DNA of 64,000 nucleotides from Thermotomaculum hydrothermale. Its GTDB lineage: Bacteria > Acidobacteriota > Holophagae > Thermotomaculales > Thermotomaculaceae. Positions within the stretch are counted from its first letter, which is position 1, and each line of letters starts with the position of its first letter. The notes below the pieces were generated by a model, which was given only the letters and a program-made list of their open reading frames with translations, was not told the origin of the DNA and did no database searches. The translations under genes and the position numbers were made by a program. The stretch covers positions 2,180,501 through 2,244,500 of the forward strand of contig NZ_AP017470.1 of NCBI RefSeq assembly GCF_016592575.1, in the 5' to 3' direction. Shown here piece after piece: positions 50,262 to 59,006 of this stretch.

Positions 50262-51217
50262 AAGAGTTTGAAAAATTGAAACAATTTATTGATAAACATA
50301 GTGGTTTTGTACTTGTTGGCCATAAAAATGCAGACGGAGATTGTATTGGCACAATGTCTGCATTTGGGATTATCCTTGAAAAATTAGGGAAAAGTGCAGT
50401 TTTTATCGTTGCTGACCCAGTACCACATAACTATTTTTTTCTAAAAAAAGTGAAAGATTTCAAAGTTGTAAATACCTTTGACTGCAAACAATCCCCTGTA
50501 ATCCTCTTTGAGTGCGGGAATATGGAAAGAAGCGGGATAAATCTTGAAAACTATGGGGAAAGGGCAAACTTTGACCATCACCCTGATAATAAGTTTTACG
50601 CTGAATTAAACATTGTTAACCCTGAAGCGTCTTCTGTGGGAGAGATGGCCGCAATCTTTTTCAGAGAATACTTTGAAAATTTAATTGACAGCGATGTTGC
50701 TAATTCACTTTACACGGCAATTCATACAGATACAGGTGGTTTTGCCTATTCAAATGTAAAGAAATCAACATTTGAAGTAGCCTCTTACCTTATGTCAAAA
50801 GGGCTTGATAATCAGCTTGTATGCAATGAGGTTTACGGAAACAACAAAATTGAGAAAACAAGGCTTTTAGGCTATTACCTTGAAAACCTTGAAGTTAAAA
50901 AAATGAAAAACTTTAATCTTTGCTATGGGGTTTTGGCTCTCAAAGACCTTGAAAGGTTTAATTGCACCTCAAGGGACACTGAAAACTTTGCAAATTATCC
51001 GAGAGGGATTATGGGAGTTGATGTGGGGGTGTTCTTCTTAGAGGTTGAACAAGGGGTATTCAAGGTTTCTTTGAGAAGCAAGGGCAAGGTAATAGTAAAC
51101 AAAGTTGCTGCAAACCTTGGTGGCGGTGGGCATAAATTTGCCGCAGGGTGCACAGTAAAGGGGGAATGGCCAAGGGTGCTTGATACTGTGCTTAAAGAGT
51201 TTGAAAAAGATGAATAA
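50258..51217 (+). CDS. nrnA: DHH-family phosphoesterase, NrnA-type nanoRNase/pAp phosphatase
   Basis: A 319-residue DHH/DHHA1 protein. Catalytic motifs are VGHKNADGDCIGT (metal-binding Asp pair), FDHHPDN (DHH) and a later HTDTGGFAYSN. The DHHA1 domain contains the GGGGHKFAAGC substrate-binding loop. NrnA degrades 2-5 nt RNA fragments and dephosphorylates pAp. The position next to truB and after ylxP is the common one for bacterial NrnA-like genes. It overlaps its neighbours at both ends. Confidence 0.9.
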   Translation: MKEFEKLKQFIDKHSGFVLVGHKNADGDCIGTMSAFGIILEKLGKSAVFIVADPVPHNYFFLKKVKDFKVVNTFDCKQSPVILFECGNMERSGINLENYGERANFDHHPDNKFYAELNIVNPEASSVGEMAAIFFREYFENLIDSDVANSLYTAIHTDTGGFAYSNVKKSTFEVASYLMSKGLDNQLVCNEVYGNNKIEKTRLLGYYLENLEVKKMKNFNLCYGVLALKDLERFNCTSRDTENFANYPRGIMGVDVGVFFLEVEQGVFKVSLRSKGKVIVNKVAANLGGGGHKFAAGCTVKGEWPRVLDTVLKEFEKDE

Positions 51218-52079
51218 TGTTTATTTAATAGATAAACCTGAAGGATTTACCTCTTTTGATGTTGTTAGGTATGTAAAAAAAAGTTTAGGGATAAAAAAGG
51301 TCGGGCACACAGGCACATTAGACCCCTTTGCAACAGGGCTTTTAATTGTTTGCACGGGAAATTTTACAAGGCTTACCGATTACTTCCATCAGTATTTGAA
51401 AACCTATAAATCAACCTTTGTTTTAGGTGAGTTCAGAGACACTGATGACATTACAGGTGAGGTTTTAAAAAGGTTTGAGGTTAACCCAATCCCTTATGAA
51501 AGAGTTGTTAATGCTTTAAAAAGTTTTGAGGGAGAGATAGAGCAATTGCCCCCCTTTATATCGGCAAAAAAAGTTAATGGGGAGAGGCTTTATAAATTAA
51601 ACAGAAAAGAAAGAAAGGTTGAGCCTGAAAAAACAAGGGTTTATATAAAAGAAATAAAGATTTTGTCTTACAATTTCCCGGAAATAGAGGTTGAGATAAC
51701 CTGCGGCACAGGTACATATATCCGCTCAATTGCAAGGGATTTAGGGGAGATGCTTAATTGCGGTTGCTATGTAAAATCCTTAAGGAGAACAAAAATAGGA
51801 AATTACTCTGTTGAAAATGCAGGAAATATTGAGAATTTAAAAGCTATTCCACATAAAGATATTCTTCCCCATCTTGACGCAATTGTACCTGATGAAGAAA
51901 AAACAAAGAAAATTCTTTCAGGGAATGAGGTTTTTCTTTCAAACTTTGATGTTGAAAGTGAAAAAGTTAGGGTATTTTCTCCCTTTTTCAGGGAATTACT
52001 GTCAATATGCGAGGTAAAAAAACAGGAAAATGGTGTTATCCTTAAACCAGAAAAGGTTTTTAAAAGGGAAATATTATGA
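51210..52079 (+). CDS. truB: tRNA pseudouridine(55) synthase
   Basis: A 289-residue TruB, which makes pseudouridine 55 in the T-arm of tRNAs. Catalytic Asp38 lies in KVGHTGTLDPFATGLL, preceded by the substrate motif LIDKPEGFTSFDVV. A second conserved part is CGTGTYIRSIARDLGE. The ATG at 51210 overlaps the nrnA stop by 8 nt; an upstream in-frame ATG at 51180 would add ten residues within nrnA and is less likely. It ends in a 4 nt overlap with the next gene. Confidence 0.95.
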   Translation: MNNVYLIDKPEGFTSFDVVRYVKKSLGIKKVGHTGTLDPFATGLLIVCTGNFTRLTDYFHQYLKTYKSTFVLGEFRDTDDITGEVLKRFEVNPIPYERVVNALKSFEGEIEQLPPFISAKKVNGERLYKLNRKERKVEPEKTRVYIKEIKILSYNFPEIEVEITCGTGTYIRSIARDLGEMLNCGCYVKSLRRTKIGNYSVENAGNIENLKAIPHKDILPHLDAIVPDEEKTKKILSGNEVFLSNFDVESEKVRVFSPFFRELLSICEVKKQENGVILKPEKVFKREIL

Positions 52080-52777
52080 GGCACTTTGTTATTGGAAACG
52101 GGAGATTGGGACAAACCCTGTTTAACTCATTAAAAAATTCTGGGGAAGAGATTGCAGATTCAATAGAAAAATCTGATATTGTCTGGATTGTTATCCCTGA
52201 TTCTTTTATCTCACAAAAGGTAAGGGAGATTGAGCCTTTTTTAAGCAAAAATCATATTCTTGTGCATTGCAGCGGGTTTTTTCCTGCTTCAATTCTTGAA
52301 AACGCAAAAACAGATAAACTTGTTTCCCTTCACCCTGCCTATTCCTTTTCAAAGCCGTTAAGTGTTTTCCCTGAAAATATTTTCTGGACTTTTCAGGGCG
52401 ATAAATCTGTTTTCGGCTATTTTTCAAATCTTGTTAAGTTGTGGAAGGGGAAGATTAAAAAAATCAGTGAGAAACAAAAGGCTTACTACCACATTGCCTG
52501 TATTTTTGCCTCAAACTTCCCTGTTGTTTCTCTAATGATTGCAGAAAAATTGTTTGAAAAATCAGGGATTGAGTTTAATGATATAAGGGATGGGCTTGTA
52601 AATCCTGTTTGTTTAAAGGTTGCCGACAATTTAAATCTGAAGGATATTCTAACGGGACCAGCAAAGAGGAAAGACAGGGAGACTATTCTAAAAGAGATTG
52701 AATTTTTAAAGAAAAGTGATGAAGATTTATCAGAGATTTACAGGCTTTTAAGTGATTTTGTATTGAAAAATGTTTGA
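52076..52777 (+). CDS. Rossmann-like/DUF2520 family protein
   Basis: A 233-residue protein with an N-terminal Rossmann fold (FVIGNGRLGQTLFNSLKNSG, DIVWIVIPDSFI, HILVHCSG) and the DUF2520-type helical C-terminal domain, with SLHPAYSF at the junction and AYYHIACIFASNFPV in the helical part. The family is related to 6-phosphogluconate/ketopantoate-type dehydrogenases and probably binds NAD(P). The substrate is unknown. It is the end of the rimP-nusA-infB run, overlapping truB by 4 nt. Confidence 0.85.
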   Translation: MRHFVIGNGRLGQTLFNSLKNSGEEIADSIEKSDIVWIVIPDSFISQKVREIEPFLSKNHILVHCSGFFPASILENAKTDKLVSLHPAYSFSKPLSVFPENIFWTFQGDKSVFGYFSNLVKLWKGKIKKISEKQKAYYHIACIFASNFPVVSLMIAEKLFEKSGIEFNDIRDGLVNPVCLKVADNLNLKDILTGPAKRKDRETILKEIEFLKKSDEDLSEIYRLLSDFVLKNV

Positions 52778-52791
52778 TTGGATATAAATTA

Positions 52792-52832
52792 TTGATAGAC
52801 TTTAAGTATTCCGTATGTAAATTGTCGGAATA
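52792..52832 (+). promoter_or_regulatory. promoter with inverted repeat before the coiled-coil protein gene
   Basis: TTGATA (52792-52797) and TATGTA (52814-52819) are 16 nt apart. TATTCCG (52807-52813) and CGGAATA (52826-52832) form a perfect 7 bp inverted repeat with a 12 nt centre that brackets the -10 element, a layout typical of a repressor operator. AAGGAGGAG precedes the ATG at 52852. Confidence 0.45.
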
Positions 52833-52851
52833 GCATATAAGGAGGAGAAAA

Positions 52852-53364
52852 ATGGTTGATAAGGAAAAAGCAAAAGAGAAAACCAAAGAATTGATGGAAA
52901 AGTCTCTTGATTTTATTAAAGAAACATCAGTAAGAATCAGAAAAGAGGCACAGAGGAAGTGGAAGGTTTCTAATTTAAAGCTTGAAATAGCAAGTTTAAA
53001 GCACCAGATGGGCACAGTGTTTAAAGAGTTAGGACGCTATTTGTACTTTGCCACCAAAGAGGACAACCTTGATGAGGCAAAGTATAAAGAGTTTTTTGAA
53101 AGAATAGCAAGGATTGAGGAAAAGATTGCTGAAAAAGAAGAATTGATTGAAAAGATAAAGCAGGAAGAGTTGAAGGAAGAGGCACAGTTTATTGACATAG
53201 AAGAGGAAGAACTATCCCAGTACAAAGAGGAAGAAAAAACAGAGGATGAAGAAAAGTCCAAAGCCAAGAAGGGAAGAAAGAAGAAAAATACCGAGGAAGA
53301 AGAGGAAGACGAAGAAAAGAAAAAAATTGACGCTGAAACAGAGATTGAAAATCCAGAAAATTAA
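52852..53364 (+). CDS. highly charged coiled-coil protein of unknown function
   Basis: A 170-residue protein, mostly Lys and Glu. Residues about 1-110 predict long helices with heptad patterns (LEIASLKHQMGTVFKELGRYLYFATKE), and 120-170 are a disordered acidic/basic tail (EEEEEDEEKKK). No signal peptide or membrane helix is visible. The layout resembles small phasin- or YtxH-like cytoplasmic helical proteins, but I do not recognise a family. It has its own promoter and a strong AAGGAGGAG site. The tRNA-Ala gene follows 24 nt after its stop. Confidence 0.75.
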   Translation: MVDKEKAKEKTKELMEKSLDFIKETSVRIRKEAQRKWKVSNLKLEIASLKHQMGTVFKELGRYLYFATKEDNLDEAKYKEFFERIARIEEKIAEKEELIEKIKQEELKEEAQFIDIEEEELSQYKEEEKTEDEEKSKAKKGRKKKNTEEEEEDEEKKKIDAETEIENPEN

Positions 53365-53372
53365 TATATAAT
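53345..53372 (+). promoter_or_regulatory. promoter of the tRNA-Ala gene
   Basis: TTGAAA (53345-53350) and TATAAT (53367-53372) are 16 nt apart. The expected start, near 53379, is about 10 nt upstream of the mature tRNA 5' end. The -35 lies inside the preceding gene. Confidence 0.55.
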
Positions 53373-53388
53373 CTATAACCTGATAGGT

Positions 53389-53464
53389 GGGGCTATGGTG
53401 CAGCTGGGAGCACGCCACACTGGCAGTGTGGAGGTCACGGGTTCGAGTCCCGTTAGCTCCACCA
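53389..53464 (+). tRNA. tRNA-Ala (anticodon GGC)
   Basis: A 76 nt cloverleaf. Acceptor stem GGGGCTA pairs with TAGCTCC with one G-U. The anticodon stem is CCACA/TGTGG with loop CTGGCAG, so the anticodon is GGC (53422-53424), reading GCC and GCU. The T arm contains GGTTCGAGTCC. The 3' CCA (53462-53464) is encoded. A run of T follows. Confidence 0.97.
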
Positions 53465-53531
53465 ATTTTTTTATATTCATTCCTTTCCTTTGAAAATCCT
53501 TGATTTGGTGTAAAATAGTAAAGGGGATTTT

Positions 53532-54956
53532 ATGTTTAAAGAGGAGTATTTCTCCGGTTTATATACAGATTTCTATGAATTAACCATGTCCCAGGCTTAT
53601 TTTTTAAGCGGGAAAAAGGACGAAAGGGTTGTTTTTGACCTCTATTTTAGAAAAAATCCTTTTGGAAATGGCTACACTATATTTGCAGGGCTTGAAGATG
53701 CTATAAATGCGGTTTTAAACTTCCGTTTCTCGGAAAATGATTTAAATTACCTTGAATCTTTAGGCTTTAATAAAGATTTTTTAGATTATTTAAAAGATTT
53801 TAGATTTCAAGGAAGTATATATGCCTTCAGGGAAGGGGATGTTGTATTCAACAATGAGCCTCTTTTGAAGGTGGAAGGAAATATAATTGAAGCTCAACTC
53901 CTTGAGACAATGCTTTTAAATTTTATAAACTATCAAACTTTAATCGCCACAAAAACAAGAAGGATGTACTTTGCTGCCAAAGGAAAAACTGTTGTTGATT
54001 TTGGTATGAGAAGGGCTCAGGGTTTTGCTGCAATATCAGGCTCAAAGGCAAGTTACATAGGCGGTGCAGCAGGCACTTCAAATACTTATGCGGCAAAGGT
54101 TTTTGGGATTCCCCCCATAGGTACCCATGCTCATAGCTGGATTCAAAGCTTTAAATCTGAATATGAAGCTTTTAAAAGGTATGCTGATATATACCCCGAC
54201 TCTACAACTTTGCTTGTAGATACTTATGATACATTGAAGTCTGGAATTCCAAATGCAATAAAGATAGCGAAGTACTTAGAATCAAAGGGGCATAAACTTA
54301 AAGCAATAAGACTTGATTCAGGAGACCTTGCTTATTTAAGTAAAAAGGCAAGGAAGATGCTTGATGAAAACGGGTTAGGTTATGTGAAGATTGTGGTTTC
54401 AAATCAATTAGATGAGAATATTATTGACTCTCTCTTAGACCAGAATGCACCTATTGATATTTTTGGAGTGGGAACAAAGCTTATCACATCCTATTCCCAG
54501 CCTGCACTGGACGGAGTTTACAAACTTGCTGAGATTAGCGGAAGGCCAACTTTGAAATTTAGCGAAAATACTGAAAAGATAAACCTTCCGGGAAATAAAA
54601 AGGTTGTTAGAGTGTTAAACGAAGATAATAATTTTCTTCTTGACGGTGTTTTACTTAATGAAGAAAATGAAAATTCAATTAAATTGTTAAGACATCCATC
54701 AATTCCCTTCAAAAAAACAGAAATAACAGATGACTTAAAGTTTGAAAAGGTTTTCTATAAAATTGTGGAAAATGGAAAACTTGTATATAAATTCCCGACT
54801 CTAAAAGATGTGAGGGATTTTTCTTTAAAAAGATTTGAGCAATTACCTTCTGAATTTAAAAGGTTTGTTAATCCCCATATTTACAGAGTGGGGTTGTCTG
54901 ATAAACTCTATAATTTAAGACACAGCCTTATAGAAAGGAGGCTTGAAAATAAATGA
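53532..54956 (+). CDS. pncB: nicotinate phosphoribosyltransferase
   Basis: A 474-residue NAPRTase of the salvage (Preiss-Handler) route, making nicotinate mononucleotide from nicotinate and PRPP with ATP. The N-terminal YTDFYELTMSQAYF is typical. DFGMRRAQGFAA, the GTHAHSWIQSF segment with the phosphorylated His, and AIRLDSGDLAYLSKKAR with FGVGTKL follow. A GGGGA site precedes the ATG. It overlaps pncA by 4 nt, so nicotinamide deamidation and nicotinate use are coupled. Confidence 0.95.
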   Translation: MFKEEYFSGLYTDFYELTMSQAYFLSGKKDERVVFDLYFRKNPFGNGYTIFAGLEDAINAVLNFRFSENDLNYLESLGFNKDFLDYLKDFRFQGSIYAFREGDVVFNNEPLLKVEGNIIEAQLLETMLLNFINYQTLIATKTRRMYFAAKGKTVVDFGMRRAQGFAAISGSKASYIGGAAGTSNTYAAKVFGIPPIGTHAHSWIQSFKSEYEAFKRYADIYPDSTTLLVDTYDTLKSGIPNAIKIAKYLESKGHKLKAIRLDSGDLAYLSKKARKMLDENGLGYVKIVVSNQLDENIIDSLLDQNAPIDIFGVGTKLITSYSQPALDGVYKLAEISGRPTLKFSENTEKINLPGNKKVVRVLNEDNNFLLDGVLLNEENENSIKLLRHPSIPFKKTEITDDLKFEKVFYKIVENGKLVYKFPTLKDVRDFSLKRFEQLPSEFKRFVNPHIYRVGLSDKLYNLRHSLIERRLENK

Positions 54957-55498
54957 GTAAAAAAGCTCTTTTAATTGTTGATTTGCAAAACGATTTTTGT
55001 CCGGGAGGGGCTTTGCCTGTAAAGGATGGAGATAAAATTGTTGAGCCAATAAATAAAATTATGGATAAATTTGATTTAGTCATTGCATCTAAAGACATGC
55101 ACCCTGAAAAAACAGTTCATTTTGATAAATGGCCAGTCCATTGCGTAAGGGGGACAAAAGGTAGTGAGTTTCATCCAGATTTGAAAAGCGAAAAAATAGA
55201 CTTTATATTTGAAAAAGGTACGGGGAACAGGGATGATGGATACAGTGCATTTGAGGCTACAAATAAAGATTTAGAAGAATTTTTGAAAGAAAACAATGTT
55301 GAAGAACTTTATGTTTGCGGGCTTGCCACAGATTACTGTGTAAAGGCAAGCGTGCTTGATGCATTAAAGAGAGGTTTTAAAACATTTGTGTTGACTGATT
55401 GTATAAAAGCTGTGAATGTTAATCCTGACGATGGAGAGAAGGCTTTAAGAGAGATGAAGGATAAAGGAGCAATTTTAATTGAAAGTAAAAGTATTTAA
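54953..55498 (+). CDS. pncA: nicotinamidase
   Basis: A 181-residue cysteine hydrolase that converts nicotinamide to nicotinate. The catalytic triad is Asp10 (IVDLQNDF), Lys88 (FEKGT) and Cys129 (ATDYCVK). Metal ligands fit Asp48, His50 and His56 (KDMHPEKTVHF), and WPVHC follows. It directly follows pncB by a 4 nt overlap and feeds it with nicotinate. Confidence 0.94.
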   Translation: MSKKALLIVDLQNDFCPGGALPVKDGDKIVEPINKIMDKFDLVIASKDMHPEKTVHFDKWPVHCVRGTKGSEFHPDLKSEKIDFIFEKGTGNRDDGYSAFEATNKDLEEFLKENNVEELYVCGLATDYCVKASVLDALKRGFKTFVLTDCIKAVNVNPDDGEKALREMKDKGAILIESKSI

Positions 55499-55516
55499 AA
55501 TAAACGGAGGGCGCAG

Positions 55517-57079
55517 ATGAAGAAGTTTCTGGGGGTAATTTTGATTGGATTGTTTGCTTTAATGGGGTTTGCTCAAACAACCTCTATAACAATAGTGGCA
55601 TCAACCGATTCTCATGGATATATTACATCATACGATTATGTAAATGATAAAGACTTAGATTATGGTCTGCCTTATGCAGCATATCTTTTAAAAAACATAA
55701 GAAAGGAACATAAAAATGTTATTTTGGTTGATTGCGGAGATACTTTATCTGGAACAGCATTAACATATTTTCATGCCTACTACAAATCAGACAAGCCCAA
55801 TCCTGTAATAAAAGTAATGAATGAATTGAAATACGACATTGCGGTTTTAGGTAACCATGATTTTGATTTTGGCCAGCAATATCTGGTAGATGCAATAAAT
55901 CAAGCAAAATTCCCCTGGATTTCTGCTAATCTTTACCAGAACAACTTTCCTTTTACATATATTTACAAGATAATTGAAAAAGGTGGTGTTAAGGTTGGTT
56001 TTTTCGGATTAACCACCCCTGCAACCAAGTATTTTGAACCTCCAAAAAATGTTAAAGACATTATTTTTAAGCAGATGGCTGAATCTGCTAAAAAGGCTGT
56101 TCAGAGCCTTAAAAAAGAAGGGGCAGATGTTATTGTGGCTCTTGTTCACAGCGGGAAAGGGCCAATGTATGCAATAAAAGAGCCTTATGAAAACGCTTTG
56201 TACTATGTGCTTGAAAATGTAAAGGGTATTGATATTGCAATTTACGGTCACACCCACAAAGAGAATCCAATAGAAATTTACAACAATGTTTTAATTTGCC
56301 AGCCTAAAAACTACTTTCAATCTCTTGGTGTTATTATGATAGATCTGCAAAAAAGAGATGGCCACTGGGAAATATTAAACAAAGCCTCTACCACTTTGCA
56401 TGTAAACGGGAAAATGGTTAAGTCTATTGATAAAGAGGTTAAATATATTACTTCTGATTTAAAGGATTTTCTTAATCAAAAAATCGGTGTTTACAAAGAC
56501 CCTATTGAATTTTCTGAAGATTATAATAATCCTGGTACAGGATTTGATTTGCTTTACAAAGTTGAAAAGTCTGCGTTTGGTGATGCAGATGTTTATATGT
56601 TGACCTTACCCTATAAAGGGGTTGTTAAGGAAAAGGGAGAGGCATTGAGGATAAGACATGCCTTTAAACTTCTTCCCTACGACAATTACCTCGTGAAATG
56701 TAACATCAAGGGAGCAAACCTTTTGAAAATGCTTGAGAAAGGTGCAGACTTGTTTGATGCAACAGGGAAATTAAAGCCTGATGCAAAACCATATTTCTGC
56801 GATATTGCAAGAAACATAGATTATTCTGTTGATTTTACTAAACCGGAGGGAAGCAGGGTTGTAATCAAAAAAGTAAATGGTAGGGATTTTGATGTGAATG
56901 CAGTTTATTCGGTTGTTTTAACAACTTACAGGTATGCAGAAAATCTTGATTTTATTGAAAAAGGCGGAGAACAGTACTCTAATGAGAGTTTCAGGACTCT
57001 TGCTATAAAATACTTAAAATCTCAATTTGGTAAAAAAGAAAGTGATTCTAAAGAAGAGAAAGGTTTTTTTAACTGGTAA
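55517..57079 (+). CDS. exported 5'-nucleotidase/UshA-like metallophosphoesterase
   Basis: A 520-residue exported enzyme with a signal peptide (about 1-19). The N-terminal dimetal domain has STDSHGYI (D-x-H), DCGDTLSG, GNHDFDFG, ALVHSGKG and YGHTHKENP. The C-terminal 5'-nucleotidase domain carries the substrate-stacking residues. Enzymes of this family take phosphate off nucleotides or NAD in the periplasm. Adjacent pncB and pncA make extracellular NAD or NMN salvage a reasonable role. A GGAGGG site precedes the ATG. Confidence 0.88.
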   Translation: MKKFLGVILIGLFALMGFAQTTSITIVASTDSHGYITSYDYVNDKDLDYGLPYAAYLLKNIRKEHKNVILVDCGDTLSGTALTYFHAYYKSDKPNPVIKVMNELKYDIAVLGNHDFDFGQQYLVDAINQAKFPWISANLYQNNFPFTYIYKIIEKGGVKVGFFGLTTPATKYFEPPKNVKDIIFKQMAESAKKAVQSLKKEGADVIVALVHSGKGPMYAIKEPYENALYYVLENVKGIDIAIYGHTHKENPIEIYNNVLICQPKNYFQSLGVIMIDLQKRDGHWEILNKASTTLHVNGKMVKSIDKEVKYITSDLKDFLNQKIGVYKDPIEFSEDYNNPGTGFDLLYKVEKSAFGDADVYMLTLPYKGVVKEKGEALRIRHAFKLLPYDNYLVKCNIKGANLLKMLEKGADLFDATGKLKPDAKPYFCDIARNIDYSVDFTKPEGSRVVIKKVNGRDFDVNAVYSVVLTTYRYAENLDFIEKGGEQYSNESFRTLAIKYLKSQFGKKESDSKEEKGFFNW

Positions 57080-57135
57080 TTTTGACTTAAAATGATTTTT
57101 TTGTGGATTTATAAAAATTCAAGAAGGGAGACATA

Positions 57136-58998
57136 ATGAAGAAGAAAAGCCTTGGCTTTTATTTCCTTACGAGCGGTATAATAATTCTTTACTTTTTTTT
57201 ATTGCAATTGCTTTACAATGTTAGACGCCCGATATTTTATGGAGGTGCTGTCTTATTAGCTTTAGCTTTCCTTTTCTTTCTTGTGAAAGATAGGAAAGCG
57301 GTTTACGATTATCTAAGCTCTATTAAGCTTGCAGTTGCTCTAATCGTTTATACTGCAATTGCTGTAATAATGGGAACTTTAATACTTCAAAATGTGCAGG
57401 AAAGCCAGTATTTACAGCATTATTCAGTTGGATTTTACAAATTTATTAAACTTTTTACCCTGCAGGATACCTATCATTCACTCTGGTTTATGCTTTTAGT
57501 AGGTTTGTTAAACATAAACCTTTTGCTCTGCACATTTCAGAAATGGCCTATAACAAAGAAAAAGATAGGTTTTTTCCTGATTCACTTAAGTATTTTTGTA
57601 ATTGTTTTAGGTGGCTCAATAAGTGCTATATGGGGGATAAAAGGGTATATTCACTTTCATGTTGGTGAAACACACAATGACTTTAACCTTACTCGCTATA
57701 ATGAAATGCTTGATAAAAAGCACAAACTTGATTTTGGGGTAAGGCTTGATAAATTTGAAATTGAATACTATCCCCCTGATTACAGGGTTTATGTTTATAC
57801 GAGAAAGTCAACAGATAGAGATTTTGGGAAGCCATACTCTTTAAAGGCAAAAGAAGGTGAAGTTTACAAGGTAAATAATGCAAAATTAAAGATATTGAAG
57901 TTTTTTAAGGATTACAATCAGAAAGAGGTACTTGTTCACAACGAAGACGGTGTGCCTGGTGTTGAGGTTTTATTAAAGACAAATAGTAAAACTATTTCAG
58001 GCCTTTTCTTTGATACTCCAGGAAGAGACAGGTTTTTCCTTCCAAACGGGGAAGGGCTTGTTATCTTCAAGTGGAAGACACCGAAAAACAACAAAGAAGC
58101 GATAAGTGTTGCGAAAGAAAAGTATATCCTTACAATAAACTGTGCTGAGGGGAATAAAACTTTGTCTGTTGAGTTGGGCAAAACTTACGATTTTTCAAAA
58201 AATTATCTTGTTAAAGTAGATGATTTTGTCCCTTCTTTTTCAATTGATACAAAAAGTGGCAAGGTTGTTTCTAAAGGGGATAACCCGGATAATCCAGCCC
58301 TGCATCTAATTTTTATAAACAAAAATAATGGTGAGAAACTTGAACACTGGACATTTCAGAACTTCCCTGAATTCTCACACGGTAAAAAGATTCCAGACGG
58401 TTGCTCTATTAAGTTTTTGTATATCCCTTCAATGAAGGACAAACCTGTTTACATTGTTTCAGCCGAAAAAGATGTTGTTGAAGTTTTAAATGGAAAGGTG
58501 AAGAAAAAATTTAAGCTTGAAAACAATGAACTTGTTTTTAACAATTACAAACTTGTTTTTAATAAATTTGATGAAAAATCATCACTTAAATTAGAGGAAT
58601 ACTCTGCCTCTGACAAGTATAAAAACCCGGTGGTTAAAGTTTTGTGGGAGGAAAATGGGAAAAGCCATGAACTCCAGTTTTCAGCAAAAGACCAGAAGGC
58701 AACATTTTTGGACAATGGAAAGGTTGCTCTTCTTTTAAGGGATAAAAACACAGACCCGAAGGCTTACAGAAGCTATGTAACTGTTATAGACCACGGGAAA
58801 GAGGTTAAAAAGCATGTAATAGAGGTAAACAGTCCACTTGTTTACCACGGCTATTACTTTTATCAGAGCAATTACGACCCCAAAGACCCAAATTATTCAG
58901 GCATCTCTGTTTCCAAAGACCCTGGTGTTTACATAGTTTACTTAGGCTTTTTTATGCTGACAATAGGCGGTATTTTAAGGTTTTATTTTAAAATGTGA
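57136..58998 (+). CDS. resB: ResB/Ccs1-like system II cytochrome c biogenesis protein
   Basis: A 620-residue ResB-like protein. Three or four membrane helices lie in the first 170 residues (AVALIVYTAIAVIMGTLILQN, YHSLWFMLLVGLLNINLLLC, IGFFLIHLSIFVIVLGGSI), followed by a large periplasmic domain and a last helix (about 598-617) after PLVYHGYYFYQSNYDP. With CcsA it forms the system II heme export and cytochrome c ligation complex. ccsA starts 8 nt downstream. CcdA and ResA-type thiol proteins are not adjacent. Confidence 0.92.
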   Translation: MKKKSLGFYFLTSGIIILYFFLLQLLYNVRRPIFYGGAVLLALAFLFFLVKDRKAVYDYLSSIKLAVALIVYTAIAVIMGTLILQNVQESQYLQHYSVGFYKFIKLFTLQDTYHSLWFMLLVGLLNINLLLCTFQKWPITKKKIGFFLIHLSIFVIVLGGSISAIWGIKGYIHFHVGETHNDFNLTRYNEMLDKKHKLDFGVRLDKFEIEYYPPDYRVYVYTRKSTDRDFGKPYSLKAKEGEVYKVNNAKLKILKFFKDYNQKEVLVHNEDGVPGVEVLLKTNSKTISGLFFDTPGRDRFFLPNGEGLVIFKWKTPKNNKEAISVAKEKYILTINCAEGNKTLSVELGKTYDFSKNYLVKVDDFVPSFSIDTKSGKVVSKGDNPDNPALHLIFINKNNGEKLEHWTFQNFPEFSHGKKIPDGCSIKFLYIPSMKDKPVYIVSAEKDVVEVLNGKVKKKFKLENNELVFNNYKLVFNKFDEKSSLKLEEYSASDKYKNPVVKVLWEENGKSHELQFSAKDQKATFLDNGKVALLLRDKNTDPKAYRSYVTVIDHGKEVKKHVIEVNSPLVYHGYYFYQSNYDPKDPNYSGISVSKDPGVYIVYLGFFMLTIGGILRFYFKM

Positions 58999-59006
58999 GG
59001 TGAAAG

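Noticed and set aside
53490-53516. Promoter TTGAAA/TAAAAT before pncB
   Set aside because: The spacer is only 15 nt and no extended -10 supports it; left unannotated.
57082-57115. Promoter TTGACT/TATAAA before resB
   Set aside because: The spacer is 22 nt, too long for a sigma-70 promoter.
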